Assembly: GCF_036330325.1 (NCBI RefSeq)
Contig: NZ_JAZDRO010000004.1
Coordinates: 248,001 to 312,000, forward strand
Reading direction: 5' to 3'
Source: Hyphobacterium marinum
Lineage (GTDB): Bacteria; Pseudomonadota; Alphaproteobacteria; Caulobacterales; Maricaulaceae
Length of the DNA stretch: 64,000 nucleotides
Of the stretch, positions 17,665-25,814 are shown one piece after another. The stretch's first letter is position 1. Each line of letters starts with the position of its first letter. A program made the translations under genes and the position numbers. The notes under the pieces were generated by a model, which saw nothing but the letters and a program-made list of their open reading frames with translations, searched no databases and was not told the DNA's origin.

Positions 17665-17709
17665 GCCCTCGCCTTTAGCGGTCTGGGCCGCCTTTGGCGA
17701 GGGGATGAG

Positions 17710-19026
17710 TCAGGCTTCCAGCGTCCGGCCCCGGTGGCCGATCCACCAGCGCCAGAAGGTCACGGCACCGAAGCCGGCACTGACAACCGCGATCAGGATG
17801 AAGGCGGTCGGGATGGGCAGGCTCATCATCGCCAGAATGGCGAGCGTCGCCTGTCCCAGGGTTGCTGTGGCGGCGTTGAGAATACCGCCGGCGGCCAGCA
17901 GGCGGCCCCGCAATTGCGCCGGAGCGCGCCGCTGCGCCATCGCCTGCAGGGGCACCACGAAAAGGCCTGCGGAAACGGCGGCCAGACCGAGATCGGCAAT
18001 GATCCGCCAGTTCGAGGAGTCAGCGAGGAATTCGGTCGAACTCGCCAGAACGGCATCTTCGGCGACCGGAGGATTGCCCATGGTCTGCCAGGCGACATCG
18101 AGCGGAAAGATGACCAGGCCGATGGCTCCGGCGACAGAGAAGGGCAGGGCATCGCCCTTGCCGGACAGCGTGCCGCAGAGCACCGCTCCGATCGTCGCCC
18201 CCACTGAAAAGAGGGCGCTGAACAGCAGGACGACAGACTGATCCGCCCCCAGCACGTCCCGTGAGAAATTCGGCATCAGGGTTACGATGGAGGCCGCGAG
18301 CATCCAGAACCACGCCGCGCCGATCAGCGGGCGCAGCACATCCGGGTGACGCGTGGCACGCCACAGGACCGAGACGAGCTCGCCAATGAAGTTGAACGAC
18401 ACTTGCAGTCCGGGCGTTGCGGCCGGTGCGGCGGGAAGCATGCGGGCGGACAGCCAGCCGATCACCGCGATCACCACGAGGATGGCCGCGACAGTGGCCG
18501 GGCCATTGTGCTGAACAACCAGAACGGTGCCGAAGCCGACACCGACCAGAACCGCCAGGTTGAGGCTGCCCGAGATCAGGGCATTGCCCGGCACCAGTTC
18601 ATGCGGCGCGAGCAGGGTCGGCAGGGCGGCATTCTTGGCTGGGGCGAAAAAAGCCGACTGGATACCCATGAGGAAGAGCGTCCCCATGAGGATCCATGGA
18701 TTGCCGAGAACAAATCCGGTCCCGGCCAGCAGCATCAGCCAGATCTCGGCGAATTTGGTGAACCGCAACACGCGCGTCCGGTCGAACACGTCGGCGACCC
18801 GCCCCGCCATTGCCGAGAACAGGAAGATGGGGGCGGTAAAGAGCGAAGCGGCAATCGGAACGAGGACCGTACTGGGAAGGTCGAGCACGGTCATGCTGCG
18901 ATAGGTCACCAGCGTGATCAGCGCATAGCGGAAGAAGTTGTCGTTGAAGGCTCCAAGGGCCTGGGCGATGAGGAGGGGCAGATAGCGTCTCTGCCCCAGG
19001 AGTGAGACGGCGACCTTCGCGCTCAT
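17710..19026 (-). CDS. MFS transporter, LplT-like lysophospholipid flippase candidate
   Basis: A 438-residue protein with about 12 hydrophobic segments. The beginning RYLPLLIAQALGAFNDNFFRYALITL matches the LplT-type MFS proteins, where LGAFNDN is conserved. LplT moves lysophospholipids inward across the inner membrane for reacylation. The ATG at 19026 overlaps the stop of the upstream acyltransferase gene (ATGA), so the two proteins are translationally coupled; in other bacteria the same two activities are fused or adjacent (LplT with Aas). Substrate specificity is inferred from this context. A longer in-frame start at 19182 is rejected because it lies in plsC. Confidence 0.85.
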   Translation of the reverse strand: MSAKVAVSLLGQRRYLPLLIAQALGAFNDNFFRYALITLVTYRSMTVLDLPSTVLVPIAASLFTAPIFLFSAMAGRVADVFDRTRVLRFTKFAEIWLMLLAGTGFVLGNPWILMGTLFLMGIQSAFFAPAKNAALPTLLAPHELVPGNALISGSLNLAVLVGVGFGTVLVVQHNGPATVAAILVVIAVIGWLSARMLPAAPAATPGLQVSFNFIGELVSVLWRATRHPDVLRPLIGAAWFWMLAASIVTLMPNFSRDVLGADQSVVLLFSALFSVGATIGAVLCGTLSGKGDALPFSVAGAIGLVIFPLDVAWQTMGNPPVAEDAVLASSTEFLADSSNWRIIADLGLAAVSAGLFVVPLQAMAQRRAPAQLRGRLLAAGGILNAATATLGQATLAILAMMSLPIPTAFILIAVVSAGFGAVTFWRWWIGHRGRTLEA

Positions 19027-19730
19027 GACCGGCCCTCCACCTCGAGTGCGCGGGTGCGCGCTTCGACACGCTGCTGCAGATCGGCCATGACGTCCTCCTT
19101 GCTTCCCCCGGGCGGAATCGGGTCGAGAAACTCGATCACCGCCGTTCCGGGACGCTTGGTCCACTCCTGTTGCGGCCAGCATAACCCCAGATTCGTCGCC
19201 ACGGGGACGATGGGGCGATTGAGTGCGGAATAGATGCGATAAACACCCTTGCGGTAGGGTTTGGTCTCCCCCACCGCGGTGAGGTGACCTTCGGGATAGA
19301 TCAGGATAGGCCGGCTTTCGCCATGCGAGCGGTCAATGCCAGCACGCAGCGATTCAATCGCCGCGCGTCCGCCGCCATTATTGACCACGATGGCTCCCGA
19401 ACGCTTCAGCACCCAGCCAATAAGCGGGAATTTCAGCATGTGATCGCCCACGACGAAATTGACGTTCCCGGTCTTGGCGATCAACACGATTCCGTCGCCC
19501 CAGGACTGGTGCTTCGCCGCGATCACGACCGGCTGGTTCTTGGGCGGCGTGCCGCGAACCTCGACCTTTATCGCGCACACCACGTGCATCAGGATGACAG
19601 TGAAACGGCAATAGGAACGGATGCCGTGCATCAGCGCGGTCTTGCCGGGGATCAGCGCGAGCAGTGTGCACAGGATCGCGTAGACGCCGGACATCGACCA
19701 GTAGAGCACGTTGAAGATGAAGGAACGCAT
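19023..19730 (-). CDS. plsC: 1-acyl-glycerol-3-phosphate acyltransferase (PlsC family)
   Basis: A 235-residue membrane-bound acyltransferase. The catalytic HX4D motif is H74-QSWG-D79, and the substrate motif is YPEGHL (residues 145-150), with His in place of the common Thr. An N-terminal hydrophobic segment (about 5-27) anchors it in the inner membrane. It could acylate lysophosphatidic acid (PlsC) or another lysophospholipid; the coupled LplT-like gene makes the second option realistic. It lies 25 bases behind a TetR gene and is probably under its control. Confidence 0.88.
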   Translation of the reverse strand: MRSFIFNVLYWSMSGVYAILCTLLALIPGKTALMHGIRSYCRFTVILMHVVCAIKVEVRGTPPKNQPVVIAAKHQSWGDGIVLIAKTGNVNFVVGDHMLKFPLIGWVLKRSGAIVVNNGGGRAAIESLRAGIDRSHGESRPILIYPEGHLTAVGETKPYRKGVYRIYSALNRPIVPVATNLGLCWPQQEWTKRPGTAVIEFLDPIPPGGSKEDVMADLQQRVEARTRALEVEGRS

Positions 19731-19754
19731 GGGTGTGTCTCCGCTTCGGACCGG

Positions 19755-20381
19755 TCAGGCCTGCGCCAGCACGGCGAGAATGGCGCGGGTAAAGGTCGCG
19801 GCGTGATCGGTCAGGGGCGAGACAATCCGGCCATAGAGCCGGTACTCGCCGGCCTGCATCACCACGCCGAGCGCCATTGCGGTTTTCAGTTCAGGGTCGC
19901 CCTTGGGGATGTCACCGCTTTCCATGGCGAGCCGGACCCGCCGGGCGAGGAGGGCAGAGGGGTCAGACCCGCCATCTCCCGATCGCGCCAGGAAGGTGTT
20001 GCGCTGGGTGAGGTGATAGGCGAATTGCGCCGGGTCATCCTCGGCGAGTTCGCAATAAGCCGTCACAACGGCTTGCACGGTCTCTTTCAGGCTCGCATTG
20101 GGCGTGATGCTGGCTTTCAGAAGGCCCAGCAGGCGGGCATGGATGGCCTCGAACAGGGTCCGTGCCAGCGCTTCCTTGCTTTCGAAATGGCGATACATGG
20201 CACCATCGGAAAGCCCGCAGGCTCCGGCGATATCCTTGATGGACACGCCATCAATGCCGCCCTGCGCGAACAGTTTCAGTGCGGCCCGCTCGATCCGTGC
20301 CCGCGTGGTTCCGTCCCTGGCCGCGACGCCGGTGGCGTCGTCGTCCCGGTCAAAGATGTCGGCGCGCAAATAGGTTTGCAT
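19755..20381 (-). CDS. TetR-family regulator of the plsC operon
   Basis: A 208-residue repressor. The N-terminal helix-turn-helix region reads RIERAALKLFAQGG..GVSIKDIAGACGLSDGAMYRHF, the standard TetR pattern. The C-terminal ligand domain is unspecific by eye. The start is placed at the ATG at 20381 because GGAGGG lies right upstream; an ATG at 20393 has no ribosome-binding site and abuts the operator. Two copies of one inverted repeat sit 18 and 67 bases upstream of this start (see 20399-20463), so autoregulation of tetR-plsC-lplT is likely. The ligand could be a fatty acid or acyl-CoA, an inference from the genes controlled. Confidence 0.9.
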   Translation of the reverse strand: MQTYLRADIFDRDDDATGVAARDGTTRARIERAALKLFAQGGIDGVSIKDIAGACGLSDGAMYRHFESKEALARTLFEAIHARLLGLLKASITPNASLKETVQAVVTAYCELAEDDPAQFAYHLTQRNTFLARSGDGGSDPSALLARRVRLAMESGDIPKGDPELKTAMALGVVMQAGEYRLYGRIVSPLTDHAATFTRAILAVLAQA

Positions 20382-20398
20382 CCCGCCCTCCATGGCAG

Positions 20399-20463
20399 AA
20401 GTGAATGATCACTTACACGACCTCTAGGGTAGTTGGGGTCAGAATGCAAGTGAATAATCACTT
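20399..20463. promoter_or_regulatory. Two TetR operators upstream of tetR-plsC
   Basis: AAGTGAATGATCACTTAC (from 20399) and AAGTGAATAATCACTTAC (from 20448) differ at one base. Each is an inverted repeat AAGTGA-N4-TCACTT, and their centres are 49 bp apart. Such half-sites are typical of TetR-family operators. The pair lies in the promoter region of the TetR gene. Confidence 0.8.
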
Positions 20464-20591
20464 ACAGGCTATGTGGCGGGTTAGAGGGGCTAATCTGCGC
20501 AGACGGCTGCGGGTAGGGGATGACAGCTGACATACGGCCCTTGGACTTGTTTCACGGGCCCAAAGATAAATCACTGCGTCAGACTCTTAGC

Positions 20592-20613
20592 GGTCCCAGC
20601 GAAAGCTGGGACC
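20592..20613. repeat. GAAA-capped hairpin repeat
   Basis: A perfect 9-bp stem GGTCCCAGC/GCTGGGACC closed by a GAAA tetraloop. This palindrome is widespread between genes in related alphaproteobacteria. It is the only clear copy I see in the window. Confidence 0.6.
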
Positions 20614-20728
20614 CAGCCCAGGCGCTGGATTCGTGCGTGCGCAGGAACCCCGATTTCGTGGACTCCAGTCTGGACTGTGGGCCCTTGGATCCAGTCTAGG
20701 ACCGAATGGTTTTCTGATGATCAATGAG

Positions 20729-20826
20729 TGTCATCCCGGCCAGACCGCGACAGCGGCATGAGCGCCGGGATCTTGAACATTGAGCGCCCGGTTCGGGTCC
20801 CGGATCGCTTTGCGTCCGGGATGACA
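20729..20826. repeat. Family B repeat, copy 2
   Basis: Outer arms TGTCATCCCGG and CCGGGATGACA. The inner part, GCGCCGGGATCTTGAA followed by GGGTCCCGGATCGC, is similar to the copy at 7002-7095. Confidence 0.75.
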
Positions 20827-20842
20827 TTCTCTCTCACACTCG

Positions 20843-20913
20843 TTTCCCCGATGGAAATCGGGGTCCAGCAGCCTACCAACTGGTTCCCGGCGTTCGCCAA
20901 ACCGGGGAGCGTC
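20843..20913. repeat. Family C repeat remnant
   Basis: Keeps GGGGTCCAG near its start and GGCGTTCGCCAAACCGGGGAGCGTC at its end, as in the right half of the copies at 7597 and 60947. The left GACGC-CCCGG arm is missing. It lies between family B copy 2 and family A copy 2. Confidence 0.6.
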
Positions 20914-20933
20914 AAAGATAATTCGCGTCATCA

Positions 20934-21010
20934 CCCGGTTTATCCGGGTGATTTCTACTCAGCACCGAGATGCCCCGGATCCCCGCCGGGCGGGGCCGGG
21001 GCATGACGCG
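20934..21010. repeat. Family A two-hairpin repeat, copy 2 (inverted)
   Basis: Starts CGCGTCATCACCCGG and ends CCGGGGCATGACGCG. The ATCACCCGG hairpin comes first here, so it is inverted relative to copy 1. The CCCCGG hairpin stem is enlarged by a GC-rich insertion. Confidence 0.85.
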
Positions 21011-21104
21011 TAGGGCGAGAATTCCGTTTCTTGCGGCCCGGACCGGAATGCGTCAGCAGACCAGGCCGGGCATCGTCCCTTCGAACACCGTGAAGGGGCC
21101 ACTC

Positions 21105-21824
21105 ATGACACATTTCCTGTTGATCCACGGCAGCTGGCACGGGGCCTTGTGCTGGTACAAGGTCGCGCCACTGCTTGAAGCCGAGGGTCATTCGGTGACC
21201 GTCGCGGAACTGCCGGGGCGGGGACGCCATCCGGTCCGTCCGGCCTTCGTCGGTCTGCGTGACATGGTGAAGGCGATGACGCGTCAGCTGCCGCCCGGCG
21301 TTAGCTTCACGACCGTCGCGCACAGCCGCTATGGCATTCTCGCTTCGCTCTTGGCCGAGACGATGCCGGAACGGGTCGAGCGGACGATCTACCTCGCGTC
21401 CTACATGCTGCGCGCCGGCGAACGGGCCGCTGATCATTTCCGCGCCGACATGGCGAGCTTTTTGCGTCCCGCTGTCTCGTTCTGCCGGACCGGCCTTTGG
21501 GATTGGCTCGACCCGTCCGTCTATCGCGAGGCGCTCTACCATGACTGTCCGGTCGAGGACTGGATGCTGGGCCGGTTGATGCTGTGCCGGGAACCGCTGC
21601 GGCCCGCGCTGACGCGGCTGAAGCTAAGCGAGGCGCGTTATGGCGCGGTGCCGCGCGCCTATATCCGCCTGACCGAGGACCGGGCGGTGACGCCGGCCCT
21701 GCAGGACCGGGTGCTGAATGCCACGCCGGTTGATCGAGTTGAAGACATTGCGGCGAGCCATTCGGCCTATTTCTCGAAGGCGGAAGCGCTGACGCGAACC
21801 CTCCTGAAACTGGCCGGATCGTGA
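21105..21824 (+). CDS. Alpha/beta hydrolase with unusual nucleophile elbow
   Basis: A 239-residue protein that begins MTHFLLIHGSWHGALCWYK, the pattern of the salicylate-esterase/hydroxynitrile-lyase branch of alpha/beta hydrolases (oxyanion motif HGSWHG at 8-13). The nucleophile elbow reads VAHSRYG (Ser74), so the usual G-x-S-x-G has Ala at the first position and an Arg-Tyr pair after Ser. A candidate catalytic His is at residue 219 (ASHSAYFS). The acid is probably the Asp in LTEDRAV. Substrate is unknown. The start at 21105 has AAGGGG upstream and excludes a repeat-derived extension. Confidence 0.85.
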   Translation: MTHFLLIHGSWHGALCWYKVAPLLEAEGHSVTVAELPGRGRHPVRPAFVGLRDMVKAMTRQLPPGVSFTTVAHSRYGILASLLAETMPERVERTIYLASYMLRAGERAADHFRADMASFLRPAVSFCRTGLWDWLDPSVYREALYHDCPVEDWMLGRLMLCREPLRPALTRLKLSEARYGAVPRAYIRLTEDRAVTPALQDRVLNATPVDRVEDIAASHSAYFSKAEALTRTLLKLAGS

Positions 21825-21923
21825 AACCGGGGCTAAGAACCGCCGCGCTTCCTTGACATCGGGGCCGGTCCTCCGCCATGTCGCGGCGAAATTCGTTGCA
21901 CTGCTTTTTCACGGACCGCCGCC

Positions 21924-23726
21924 ATGCACGCCTACCGCTCCCACACTTGCGCCCAGCTGCGCGCCTCCGATGTCGGCCAGACCGTCCGCCTGTCGGGCTG
22001 GATCCACCGCAAGCGCGACCATGGCGGTCTGCTCTTCATCGATTTGCGCGACCATTACGGCCTGACCCAGTGCGTACTGGAACCGTCCAACCCGCATTTC
22101 GCGAAGCTGGAAAAGCTGCGCGTTGAGAGCGTCGTGACGATCACCGGCGAAGTCGTGAAACGTGACGCGGACGTGATCAATCCGAACCTGCCGACCGGCG
22201 AAGTCGAATTACGGGTCGCCGAGCTGGCCGTTCAGTCCGAAGCCGAAGAGCTGCCCATGCCGGTCTTTGGCGAACCGGACTGGTCGGAGGAAGTCCGCCT
22301 GAAATACCGCTTCCTGGACCTGCGGCGGGAAACCCTGCACGCCAACATCATGAGCCGCGTCGCCATCATCCGCGCCATGCGCGACAAGATGGCCGCTGCG
22401 GGTTTCTTTGAATTCGCGACCCCGATCCTGACGGCGTCCTCGCCCGAAGGCGCGCGTGACTTCCTCGTCCCCAGCCGCATCCATCCGGGCCAGTTCTACG
22501 CGCTGCCGCAGGCCCCGCAGCAATACAAGCAATTGCTGATGGTTTCCGGCTTCGACCGCTATTTCCAGATCGCACCCTGCTTCCGCGACGAAGACCCGCG
22601 CGCTGACCGCCTGCCGGGCGAATTCTACCAGCTCGATGTAGAAATGAGCTTCGTCGAGGAAGAAGACGTCTTCACCACGATGGAGCCGGTCATCCGTGAA
22701 GTCTTCGCGGAGTTCGCCGAGGGCAAGGCCGTCACGGACGTCTTCCCGCGCATCCCCTATGACGAGGCGATGGCGAAATACGGCACCGACAAGCCCGACC
22801 TGCGCAACCCGATCGAGATGCAGGCCGTGACGGACCATTTCGCGGGGTCCGGCTTCAAGGTCTTTGCCGGCATGATCGAGAAGAACCCGAAGGTCGAAAT
22901 CTGGGCGATTCCGGCCCCGACGGGCGGCAGCCGGGCCTTCTGCGACCGCATGAATGCGTGGGCGCAGAAGGAAGGCCAGCCGGGCCTCGGATACATTTTC
23001 TTCCGCGAAGGCGAGGGGGCCGGCCCCGTTGCCAAGAATATCGGCGAAGAACGCACCGCCGCGATCCGCGACCAGTTGGGTCTGGGTGATGGCGACGCGG
23101 TCTTCTTTGTCGCTGGTGTGCCGTCAGACTTTGCCGCATTCGCCGGCAAGGCGCGTGACCGTGTCGGCAACGAGCTGGACCTCGTGAAGCAGGACCAGTT
23201 CGCGCTCGCCTGGATCGTCGATTTCCCGATGTATGAGTGGGACGAGGAAGAGAAGAAGATCGACTTCTCCCACAACCCGTTCTCCATGCCGAAGGGCGGT
23301 CTGAAGGCGCTTGAAGCCGCAGAGGCCGAAGGCAATGCCGCGCTGCTGGCGCTGAAAGCCCAACAGTACGACCTGGTCTGCAACGGTTTTGAAATCGCGT
23401 CTGGCTCGATCCGGAACCACGTCCCGGAAACCATGATCAAGGCCTTCGGCATCACCGGCCTGGGCCCCGACGTGGTGAAGGAACGCTTTGGTGCACTTTA
23501 CCGGGCCTTCCAGTATGGCGCACCGCCGCACGGCGGTATGGCCGCTGGCGTTGATCGGATCGTGATGTTGCTGGTTGGCGCGAAAAACCTGCGCGAAGTC
23601 TCGCTCTTCCCGATGAACCAGCAGGCTGCTGACCTGTTGATGAACGCACCGGCCCCGGCCGACGCGCGTCAGCTGCGCGATCTCAGCCTGCGCTGCGTGG
23701 TCGTGGACGAAAAGAAGACCGACTAG
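21924..23726 (+). CDS. aspS: Aspartyl-tRNA synthetase
   Basis: A 600-residue class II synthetase of the long bacterial type. The N-terminal OB-fold domain (RLSGWIHRKRDHGGLLFIDLRDHYG, about residues 22-46) binds the anticodon. Motif 2 is in CFRDEDPRADR (about 215-225), followed by the insertion (GAD) domain, and motif 3 is GVDRIVMLL (about 544-552). It attaches Asp to tRNA-Asp; many alphaproteobacterial versions also charge tRNA-Asn, which cannot be judged by eye here. It ends 3 bases from the convergent pentapeptide gene. Confidence 0.97.
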   Translation: MHAYRSHTCAQLRASDVGQTVRLSGWIHRKRDHGGLLFIDLRDHYGLTQCVLEPSNPHFAKLEKLRVESVVTITGEVVKRDADVINPNLPTGEVELRVAELAVQSEAEELPMPVFGEPDWSEEVRLKYRFLDLRRETLHANIMSRVAIIRAMRDKMAAAGFFEFATPILTASSPEGARDFLVPSRIHPGQFYALPQAPQQYKQLLMVSGFDRYFQIAPCFRDEDPRADRLPGEFYQLDVEMSFVEEEDVFTTMEPVIREVFAEFAEGKAVTDVFPRIPYDEAMAKYGTDKPDLRNPIEMQAVTDHFAGSGFKVFAGMIEKNPKVEIWAIPAPTGGSRAFCDRMNAWAQKEGQPGLGYIFFREGEGAGPVAKNIGEERTAAIRDQLGLGDGDAVFFVAGVPSDFAAFAGKARDRVGNELDLVKQDQFALAWIVDFPMYEWDEEEKKIDFSHNPFSMPKGGLKALEAAEAEGNAALLALKAQQYDLVCNGFEIASGSIRNHVPETMIKAFGITGLGPDVVKERFGALYRAFQYGAPPHGGMAAGVDRIVMLLVGAKNLREVSLFPMNQQAADLLMNAPAPADARQLRDLSLRCVVVDEKKTD

Positions 23727-23729
23727 ACG

Positions 23730-25187
23730 TCAGTCGTCGCGTTCGGGACGGGTCCGGGGCTCGAAGTCCGGGGCCGGTCCCTTGCGCTCGGTCTCGTCGG
23801 ACAAGGGGAGGCGGGGCTCCGCCGGCGGTTCGGGCGGGCCATCCAGCCCGTCGCCCCGGTCCAGAGTCTCGTTCCGCAGGACTTCCACGCGCCAGTTGAA
23901 GCCGCCCGGGCCGTTCGCGCGGAAGACCTCAACGTCGCCATTCTGTTCCTGGAACACATAATTCTCGCCGCGAATGGACCGCTCCCGGCGTTCCATTTCG
24001 CGCTGTTCCCGCCGCACAATCTCCCGTTCCTCACGGGCCATGTCGCGGGCAATTTCCCGCTCGATGTCGCGTTCCGAGCGCTCTGCTTCGCGCGCCGCCT
24101 CGCGCATCGCTTCGCGGGCCTCGGCCAGGGCTTCACGACGGGCTTCGAGCGCTTCACGCATCGTGCCGGTGAATTCTTCGGCCGTGATCTCGACATCGAT
24201 ACCCATGGCCTCGGCACGCGCGACGGCGGCTTCGAGGGCCTGGCGCACACTGGCGTCCTCGATGTTGGCCAGCGAACGTTCCAGTTCGGCCAGCGCTTCC
24301 TCATTGGTTGCCCGGAAATGCTCGGCGGAGACCACGCGCGGCACGCGCACCGGATGCGGCGCTTCGGCGATCCAGGCGGACCCGCGCGGGGCGCGCATCG
24401 ATTCACAACTGGCCAGTTCAAGCCCGCCCGGCAATTCGGTTTCGTCATCGCCGCAGGCATTGGCGATCTGGTCCGCGTTCAGGCCGCGCGCGCCTTTCAG
24501 GTCCGCTCCCGAAAAATCGGCGTGGTCGAGCCGGGCCCCGGTGAAGTCGGCGCGCCGCAGTTCCGCATCGCGGAAGATCGCACCGCGAAGGTCCGCGCCA
24601 GCGAACTGGGTATTGCGTCCGGTTGCGTCGGAAAAATCCGCCCGTTGCAGGCGCGCGCCCCGGAATACCGTCCGGTCCAGCTCCGTGCTGACGAAGCGGG
24701 CCTGGTAGATCTGGGCATTTGCAAAAACGGCGCGGGCCAGGTCGGCATCGGAAAAATCGGCAACGACAATCCGGATATTCGACAGATCGGCATCCCGCAG
24801 GCGAGCGCTGCGGAAGGAGACACGCTCGCCATGGCCTTCGACGAGGATCGCATTGTCAAAGGCCGTGTCGGCGAAGTTGATGCCCGAATACCGGCTGTTC
24901 GGCATCTCCACGCCGGTAAAGTTCGACGCCGAAAAATTGCATTCGTGCAATTGCACGCCCGGCATCTCGGCGTGGGAAAAATCAGTATCGCTGAAATGTG
25001 CGCCGACGATCACCGCACCGGACAGGTTCTGTCCGGAAAAGTCGCATTCATTGCACTCGCCTGAAATTGACAGCCGCCGGTGCGGATGCTGGTCGCCAGC
25101 GCCCGCGAAGGCCGGAGCGGCCAACGTCGCTGTGGCGGCGACCAGCGCCAGTATGGAGACGGAAATCTTCATTCTGATGACTGACAT
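23730..25187 (-). CDS. Secreted pentapeptide-repeat protein with charged helical tail
   Basis: About 485 residues from the ATG at 25187 (an ATG at 25172 is an alternative). A signal peptide (ISVSILALVAATATLAAPAFA) is followed by a CNEC motif and then about 200 residues of pentapeptide repeats of the A(D/N)LxX type (FSGADL, LRGAIF, LRRADF), which fold into a square beta-helix. The repeats end with a cap containing ANACGDDETELPGGLELASC. The rest is a long Ala/Glu/Arg-rich, probably coiled-coil stretch (about residues 295-400) and a proline-rich tail. Function is unknown. The second pentapeptide gene directly upstream on the same strand shares the CxxC entrance and the ACGD cap. Confidence 0.85.
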   Translation of the reverse strand: MSVIRMKISVSILALVAATATLAAPAFAGAGDQHPHRRLSISGECNECDFSGQNLSGAVIVGAHFSDTDFSHAEMPGVQLHECNFSASNFTGVEMPNSRYSGINFADTAFDNAILVEGHGERVSFRSARLRDADLSNIRIVVADFSDADLARAVFANAQIYQARFVSTELDRTVFRGARLQRADFSDATGRNTQFAGADLRGAIFRDAELRRADFTGARLDHADFSGADLKGARGLNADQIANACGDDETELPGGLELASCESMRAPRGSAWIAEAPHPVRVPRVVSAEHFRATNEEALAELERSLANIEDASVRQALEAAVARAEAMGIDVEITAEEFTGTMREALEARREALAEAREAMREAAREAERSERDIEREIARDMAREEREIVRREQREMERRERSIRGENYVFQEQNGDVEVFRANGPGGFNWRVEVLRNETLDRGDGLDGPPEPPAEPRLPLSDETERKGPAPDFEPRTRPERDD

Positions 25188-25250
25188 AGGCCAACACCGG
25201 CCTGACCGCGACTTAAATTGCGGTAAGCGGTCCGTTAGCCGCAAGACAGC

Positions 25251-25748
25251 CTAGCGTACCGGGCGGCAGGCGGGAATGCGCAGTCCGCGGGGCAATTCCG
25301 TCGACGGATCGCCACAGGCGGCGTCCAGCTGACGCTGGCTCAGCCCGTGTGCTTCAGCCAATTCCGCACCCGACAGCACCGCACCGGCAAGGTCGGCACC
25401 GCTGAGATTGGCACTGCCGAAATGGGCCCCGACCAGGTTGGCATCGCGCAGATTGGCATTGACGAAGTTGGCCCCGGTAAACCGCCCGCCGAACAGGTTG
25501 GCGACCGACAGGTCCGCGCCGGAAAAGTTCGATCCATTCATCGTTGCAAGGCTTAAGTCAGCCTGACGCAGGCGCGCGCCGGAAAGATTGACGTTCGGCA
25601 GATCGAGATAGGCCAGGTCAGCCTGAAACAGGTTGCAGCCCGGGCAGGAGCCTCCGTTCTGGACACGGGCAATCTCGCCGGCATTCTGCGCCAGGGCGGG
25701 CCCTGACAGGGCAGCCAGGGCGGTCAGAAGGATCAAAAAACGTTTCAT
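25251..25748 (-). CDS. Short secreted pentapeptide-repeat protein
   Basis: A 165-residue protein from the ATG at 25748 (GGGAGCG upstream). It has a signal peptide (KRFLILLTALAALSGPALA), a CPGC motif, about 85 residues of pentapeptide repeats (ADLSLA, ANLFGG, ANLRDANLVG, ADLAGA) and a cap DAACGDPSTELPRGLRIPAC. The CxxC at the start and the ACGD...C cap are shared with the longer protein downstream at 23730, so the two are paralogues with one architecture. The four cysteines may be disulfide-bonded in the periplasm. No function is established for this type. Confidence 0.85.
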   Translation of the reverse strand: MKRFLILLTALAALSGPALAQNAGEIARVQNGGSCPGCNLFQADLAYLDLPNVNLSGARLRQADLSLATMNGSNFSGADLSVANLFGGRFTGANFVNANLRDANLVGAHFGSANLSGADLAGAVLSGAELAEAHGLSQRQLDAACGDPSTELPRGLRIPACRPVR

Positions 25749-25814
25749 ATCGGCGCGCTCCCGCATGAATTTCCCCTCTCAGGTGCAAGCCGGGTGCCGG
25801 TTTTCGCGTACCTG

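Larger units (their letters stand above)
20464..21104. other. Repeat-rich gap of about 640 bp
   Basis: The gap holds a hairpin GGTCCCAGC-GAAA-GCTGGGACC (20592-20613), a family B repeat (20729-20826), a family C remnant (20843-20913) and a family A repeat (20934-21010), almost end to end. No convincing gene is visible; the small open frames here are made of repeat sequence. The stretch 20464-20580 shows nothing recognisable. Confidence 0.6.

Noticed and set aside
20417..21104. Small frames in the repeat cluster as genes (for example about 20728-21006)
   Set aside because: They consist entirely of family B, C and A repeat sequence and lack ribosome-binding sites.
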